From contig NC_051098.1 of assembly GCF_901709675.1 (NCBI RefSeq), positions 3,486,500 to 3,550,499 of the forward strand: a DNA stretch of 64,000 bases. The letters run 5' to 3'. The stretch comes from Syngnathus acus. Lineage: Eukaryota; Chordata; Actinopteri; Syngnathiformes; Syngnathidae. Positions 58,632 through 64,000 of the stretch are shown one piece after another. The notes beneath the pieces were generated by a model. That model saw nothing but the letters and a program-made list of their open reading frames with translations, was not told the DNA's origin and did no database searches. Positions within the stretch are counted from its first letter, which is position 1. Every line of letters starts with the position of its first letter. A program made the translations under genes and the position numbers.

Positions 58632-59600
58632 CACTAGTGTTTGTCAAAGTCAAAGTCTGCTTTATTGTCAATTTCTTCACATGTCAAGACATACAAAGAG
58701 ATCGAAATTGCGTTTCCTACTGTCCCACGGTGGAGACAAGACATATTACGCCCAATTGGTGCACAGACAAACAAAACATTCAAGTAAACAATACAAAAAG
58801 TAAAAATAAGAAGGGACATACAATGAATAAATAAGAGCAACTTGGTTGAAATGGTGCAATTGTGCATACAGCAGACAGTCAGTATAATAGCGCAAAAGTA
58901 CACGTGGAGTAGTGCAAGTGGAGTAGTGCAAGGCAGCCATCGTGGCCCAAAAGGCCAGGACGTTATGGAGCCGAGGATGGAGGGGGGAGAGAGTTCAGGA
59001 TCCTAACAGCCTGGAGTATGAAGCTGTTGGTGAGTCTGGTGGTGCGGGAGCGCAGGCTTCTGTACCTCTTCCCAGAGGGCAGTAGATCAGACAAAGTGTG
59101 AGCGGGGTGACTCACATCACTCAATCGTGGTCGCCTTGCGGGTGAGGTGGGAGGTGTAAATGTCCTTCAGGGAGGGGAGTGAAGCACCAATAATCCTTCC
59201 AGCCGTGTTCACTATGCGCTGCAGGGCCTTCCTGTTGTATTCAGTGCAGCTTCCACCCCAAACAGCGATACAGCTGGAGAGGATGCTCTCAATGGTGCCT
59301 CGGTAGAATGTGGTCATGATGGCTGGTGGAGCACTTTCTCGCCTGAGTTTCCGCAGGAAGTACAGGCGGCACTGAGCTTTCTTCGCCAGTGATGCAGTGT
59401 TGGTGGTCCAGGAGAGGTCTTCACTGATGTGCACCCCCAGGAATCTGGTGCTGCTCACTCTCTCCACCACAGCACCGTCGATGGTCAGTGGCAGGTGTTG
59501 GGTGTGACCCTTCCGGAAGTCAACAACAATCTCCTTGATCTTGCTGACGTTCAGCAGGAGTTTGTTGTCCCTGCACCACGTGGTCAGAAGGTCCCCACGA
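58632..59600 (-). pseudogene. L2-type LINE 3' fragment, copy 2
   Basis: - strand: VERVSSTRFLGVHISEDLSW, MTTFYRGTIESILSSCIAVW and SLPSLKDIYTSHLTRKATTI, then a break. The 3' end TGACAATAAAGCAGACTTTG is at 58650 or just below. The 5' end is cut at about 59597. Confidence 0.85.
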
Positions 59601-59655
59601 CAGTGCTAGCTGACCACATATTATTGATTTTAAGACATGATGCTTTGGGCTGGTG

Positions 59656-61544
59656 TAAATTTAGACACGGGTCGTATTTGGCCCGCGGGTCGGAATTTGA
59701 GCATATTTGGCTTACTTTCACAACCAATATTTTTCTATCATGCACGGAGTGACTCTAACTCGCCAACTAACTTGAAGTTCACAAGAACTGCAGATGAGGT
59801 ATTCGGTATTATGAAACAATGATACGTTGAATGAAACGATGTCATCTGGACAATCGGAGGCCTCATTTGTCACCGGTCACGTAATTGGAGTCACACCAGG
59901 AATGCGTCAGATCATTTCTTTGTCTTCACTGTTTGCTGTGCTGCGTTATGGTTTGCTAAGGGAGCAATGAGGGGTATTTTCGTTGATGGTTGTTGCTTGT
60001 TGCTTGTTGGGTCCAGCAGAAAGTTCCAGTGTTGTCTTGGTAATCCTCTTTACTGTACTCTCTCTTTTCGTTGTTTGTTTTTGTTTCAACTTTGTTTCTA
60101 TTTTTCCCCACTTATAAGTCAGGCTTGTCAGGAACAGAGACAGGGCGACCAAATGCAGCACGAACCTTTATTGAACAGGGGAAGGGGAAGTGGAACGCTG
60201 GACTGCCGGTCTGGCTGGTGTGGCTGAGCAGAAGAGCGGAGCACGGAGTCGGAGGCAGACAGGTGGTCGAGGCAGGCGGTGATCAGGACGTGGTCAAGGA
60301 CTGGTCAGTAGTCAGGACAGGGAGAGAGCAAGGCGAGTCGGGTCAGAACAAGAGCTAAGTTGGCAACAGGACTCGTTCGGGCAGGGCACAGTGGCTTCAC
60401 GGGCAGGGTAAGGAGCAGAGCGCAGTGAGCGGTGGAGTCACGGGCAGGTTAAGCAGACGAACTGACAACCACTGGCTTGATTCACTGGGTTTAAATAGAG
60501 CGGGCCCAACGAGCCATGGCAGGTGCTGGTGATTAGCCTGATTGGGGGCTTGGCTGGAAGTCCGGTGACGCAGGCATGTGACAAGGCTTTGTTTATTAAA
60601 TATTTTCTTTATAAATTGCTGATTTTCACTTTTCTGCAGTAGTGCATTTGTTTTTAATTCTTAGTTTAGTACTTTTCCTGACTAATTAGTGATGCCTTAT
60701 GTTACTACCAGTCTTTCTTTTTGTTTGAATGTTATTTGGAGTAAGTGTTCCAATAATTCCTTCCTCACTCCCTTTGCTTTGGGGTCTGACCAGTTGCTAA
60801 TTATCAAAATACTGTAGCTGTAAAAGGGAAAGGGTGACATTCAGTTTGTCCACAGACATTACTACAAGAGCAGAGGGGTCAGTGGTAATATTGCTGAGGC
60901 AGAGATAAATGAATGGAGAAACTGTAGAGCAGTACGATAAATGTGAGGGGAAATGGTGAGAACTAGAACATTGTGGGAAGGATCATGGAATGAATGTGGG
61001 GTGAAATCATAACTACAATACCATTGTGGACTAGATCATGCAATTACTCCATTCTCACCAACCCATTCAGCCACAGACCTTAATGTCTTCAAGTCATCAG
61101 TGAGTGTTCTATATTTAAAAAAATAAAATAAAACCACTAACCATTCAATGTTCAGAAGGTAATCCGAATACAAGTTGATCAAGAATGAAAGCAAGGGAAA
61201 TAAGCAAAGACTGAAACACTACTGTGTATGTTCTGCTTCTACAAAGTACATCAGTCCAGATGAAATGTCAGTGTGGCAAAAAAAAAAAAAGCTAGGATCA
61301 CTTTTGACACTTTTTTTTTCTATAGCCTTGTTGTTTGTAATGCTGGGCAAGAGAGGAGAACTACTCCATCAACGTCTTTAGCAGAGTCTACTCCATCAAT
61401 GTCTTTAGTCTAGGTGAACTTCTATATATGCACACATTCGACTGGCAAGGTCTACATATAGAGAAAGAGACAGAGAGATCGAGATAGAGAGTGATACAGA
61501 TAAAGAGATAAAGAGATAGAGAGATTGAGAGAGAGGAATGGGGG
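59656..61544. other. intergenic; possible LTR-like fragment 60121-60590
   Basis: The segment from TCAGGAACAGAGACAGGGCG with CCTTTATTGAACAG resembles an LTR edge with a reverse polyadenylation signal. It is unproven. Confidence 0.35.
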
Positions 61545-61948
61545 AGCACTGGTGAGCACATCATCTCACATTTCAGAGGTGGGATCAATTCCGGCTTCAG
61601 CCTTCCTGTGCGGACTTTGCATATTCTCCTCATGCCTGTGTGGGTTTCTCGCGGGGACTCCGGTTTTCACCCACATTACAAAGACATGCATGGTAGGTTA
61701 ATTGGGCATTCTAAATTGTCCTTAGGTGTGATTGTGAGTGTGAATGTTTATGTGTGCCCTACAATTGGCTAGCCACCAGTTCAGGGTGAACTGCTTTAGG
61801 ACAGCTGGGATAGGCTATGGCAGGGGTCACCAACATGGTGCCCGCGGGCAACAGGTCGCCCGTGAGGACCGCATGAGTCGCCCGCAGGACTGTTCTAAAA
61901 TTAGCTCAAATAGCGGCTCTTGTCAGTGAGCTGCATCTATTTATTTTA

Positions 61949-62634
61949 CAGTCAAACCTCGGTTTTCGAACGTCCTGGTTCTCGAACAAATCGGAATTCG
62001 AACAAAAAATTCAAGATTTTTTTGCTTCGGTTGTCGAACAAAATTCGGAGGTTGAACCTCGCAAGATGAACCGGGAGGACCCGAGAAAACCCGACCGTGC
62101 GGCCCGGATGCCGACTGACTCCGTTGTTATTGTATTTTTGTTACTTTGAGTATTGTATTAACCCCTAATCATGCCTCCAAAGAAAGCAAGTGGGAGCAGT
62201 AAAGCCATCCTAAAACACAAAGACGCTCTTAAAGCAATGCGACAGTGAGCGCCCGGCGCGCTGCGGTTGTGCGATCAGACCAAATTAAGCTCCCTGCGCA
62301 CTGAGGTCCACTTAAATTTTGGAAAGTACATTAGGACTTTAAAAATATTTTCTAAATTTTAGCGACGGCTCTGTCACAATAATGCGACCAGCGCGGTGCA
62401 GTTGCGCGGTCGGCGACGCGCTACAGTTGCGCGTTCGGCGGTGCGCTGCAGTTGTGTGATCGGACAAATATGCGCAAATGAAAAAATGCTTAAAAAAGGC
62501 GGGGGGTTTTGTCTTGAAACGGATTAAAATGTTTTCCATTATTTGTAATGGGAAAAATAGATTCGGAATTCGACCGATTCGCTTCTCGAACCGCCTTCTG
62601 TAACGGATTGTGGTAAAAAAACAAGGTTTGACTG
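61949..62634 (+). mobile_element. pogo/Tigger-derived MITE, copy 2
   Basis: Ends CAGTCAAACCTCGGTTTTCG and AAGGTTTGACTG, flanked by TA. An ATG at about 62171 reads MPPKKASGSSKAILKHKDA, a start typical of pogo/Tigger transposases, and then soon stops. Confidence 0.87.
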
Positions 62635-62761
62635 TATTTTTGCTATTCTTGTCAAAATCACACTTACGTACATGTGAACTGGAAATGACAATAATAACAC
62701 ATAGTGAAAGCCAAATTGAGCAAATTGGCTATTTCAGAAGTGTTTGTCAAACTTTTTTTTT

Positions 62762-63765
62762 CAAAGTCAAGTCAAGTCAGCTTTATTGTCAATCCCTTCA
62801 TATGTCAAGACACACAAAGAAACCGAAATTCCGTTTCCTCCATCCCACGGTGACGAGACATACAAGTAGGCGACACAAAACAAAAACAAGAAGGCACAAA
62901 CCATAAACAATAAATAATAAATAAAATAAAATGAGCGATGAATAAATAATAGACCAATAAATAAGAGGGGCAAAACCGAGCCAGTGTGCATACAGCAGAC
63001 AGCAAGAACAGGACGCTACGCCGAAAGGGGGAGCGAGTTCAGGATCCTAACAGCCTGGAGTACGAAGCTGTTGGAGAGTCTGGTGGTGCGGGAGCGCAGG
63101 CTCCTGTACCGCCTCCCAGAGGGCAGAAGTTCAAACAAAGAGTGAGCGGGGTGACTCACATCACCCACAATCTTGGTCGCCTTGCGGGTGAGATGGGAGG
63201 TGTAAATGTCCTTCAAGGAGGGGAGAGAAGCACCAATAGTCTTACTAGCCGTTTCACTATGCGCTGCAGGGCCTTCAAGTCGTAGTCAGTGCAGCTGCCA
63301 CCCCAGACAGCAATACAGCTGGAGAGGACGCTCTCAATGGTGCCGCGGTAAAAAGTAGTCATGACGGCCGGAGGAGCCCCCGCGCGCCTGAGTTTCCGAA
63401 GGAAGTACAGGCGGCGCTGGGCCTTCTTCGCCAGCGATGCGGTGTTGGTGGACCAGGAGAGATCCTCACTGATGTGCACCCCCAGGAACCTGGCGCTGCT
63501 CACTCTCTCCACCACAGCACCGTCGATGGTCAGCGGCAGGTGTTGGGCGTGACCCTTCCGGAAGTCAACAACAATCTCCTTGGTCTTGTCGACGTTCAGC
63601 AGGAGGTTGTTGTCCCTGCACCACGCGGTCAGAAGGTCAACCTCCAGCCTGTATTGAGTCTCGTCTCCCTTGGTGATGAGACCCACCAGAGTCGTGTCGT
63701 CAGCAAACTTCACTATGCGGTTGCCGCTGCAGGTGGCAGCGCAGTCATGCGTCAGGAGTAGCCCT
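62762..63765 (-). pseudogene. L2-type LINE 3' fragment, copy 3
   Basis: - strand: KFADDTTLVGLITKGDETQY includes the FADD form of the reverse transcriptase active site; then VERVSSARFLGVHISEDLSW and YRGTIESVLSSCIAVWGGSC; a one-base loss near 63240 shifts the frame; then SLKDIYTSHLTRKATKI to the end. It reaches furthest upstream of the three copies. The 3' tail has CAAGT repeats at 62765-62780. Confidence 0.88.
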
Positions 63766-63851
63766 TTGCCTTAATCAGTAACCAGGAAGTAGCTCTCGGT
63801 TTAAGAAAGGTTGGTGACCCCTGGGCTATGGCATGCCTCATTTGGAGAAGC

Positions 63852-64000
63852 GGTTTAGACACACGCACACGCACACACGCACACACACGCGCACGCACGC
63901 ACACTCACGCACACACTCACGCGCACACGCACGCACACCCACCCACCTACACACGCACACCCACCTACACACGCAAACGCACGCGCACGCACACACACAC
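63852..64000. repeat. (CA)n-rich microsatellite at the window edge
   Basis: CACACG and CACGCA units continue to the last base, so the array runs on outside the window. Confidence 0.95.

Larger units (their letters stand above)
57610..59650. mobile_element. decayed TIR MITE split by another MITE and an L2 piece
   Basis: Segments 57610-57653, 58582-58630 and about 59605-59655 match, in order, the inside of the MITE at 42883 (ATTCTCCATTTTATCTTTTT, CTTTATAATCACAAAAT, CATGATGCTTTGGGCTGG). The rest is inserted. Confidence 0.65.
61821..63823. mobile_element. hAT MITE holding a pogo MITE and an L2 fragment
   Basis: Ends CAGGGGTCACCAACATGG and AGGTTGGTGACCCCTG; perfect octamer GGCTATGG at 61813-61820 and 63824-63831. 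Confidence 0.92.
61545..63850 (+). repeat. dispersed teleost repeat, copy 7, split by a hAT
   Basis: Left part 61545-61820, up to AGCTGGGATAGGCTATGG; right part from 63832 with GGAGAAGCGGTTTAGAC. The hAT 61821-63823 lies between. Confidence 0.75.

Overview
The window is nuclear DNA of a teleost fish. Two vertebrate genes are visible as split coding exons with GT-AG introns. The rest is AT-rich non-coding DNA crowded with fish-type transposons: hAT, Tc1, pogo and TIR MITEs, L2/CR1 LINEs, a solo LTR and tRNA-like SINEs. There is no bacterial or organellar signature.

Left part (1-21.6 kb): vezf1, encoding a six-finger C2H2 transcription factor, runs on the + strand. Exons lie at 302-1056, 3554-3617, 4094-4262 and 14541-14908. 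The short first coding exon lies left of the window. A phase-compatible 66-nt cassette (14284-14349) may be an alternative exon. The 10.3-kb last intron holds a relict hAT transposase, a perfect foldback MITE, a SINE and other repeats. A possible distal polyadenylation signal is at 21537.

Middle (22-32 kb): a hAT MITE carrying an almost intact Tc1 element, a second copy of that hAT carrying a different MITE, a hAT remnant with 8-bp target duplications, a degenerate 5S rRNA sequence, and two further hAT MITEs.

34.9-37.6 kb: a melatonin receptor of the MT2/Mel1b type on the - strand. Exon 3 (34960-35709) and exon 2 (37484-37602) are in the window; exon 1 was not found. A 47-bp tandem duplication has copied the exon 3 splice acceptor. 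Upstream, inside the presumed first intron, is a three-layer nest (MITE, Tc1, hAT) at 37827-40450.

40.5-64 kb: no host gene recognised. The main structure is a stack of insertions at 46588-55222. A TIR element was entered by a solo LTR (duplication GAGTG), which was entered by a LINE of the esterase-ORF1 kind (duplication ATGTCAG), which was entered by a hAT (duplication CAATAGAG). Minisatellites and a second LTR complete it. Further right are three related L2 reverse-transcriptase fragments, a reverse copy of the 27.2-kb MITE, and a 2-kb hAT holding a pogo MITE and an L2 piece.

No new cellular system is evident. The value lies in the nested insertion order, the duplicated splice site, the possible vezf1 cassette exon and the receptor's intron structure. 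Family names are from recall, not database search.
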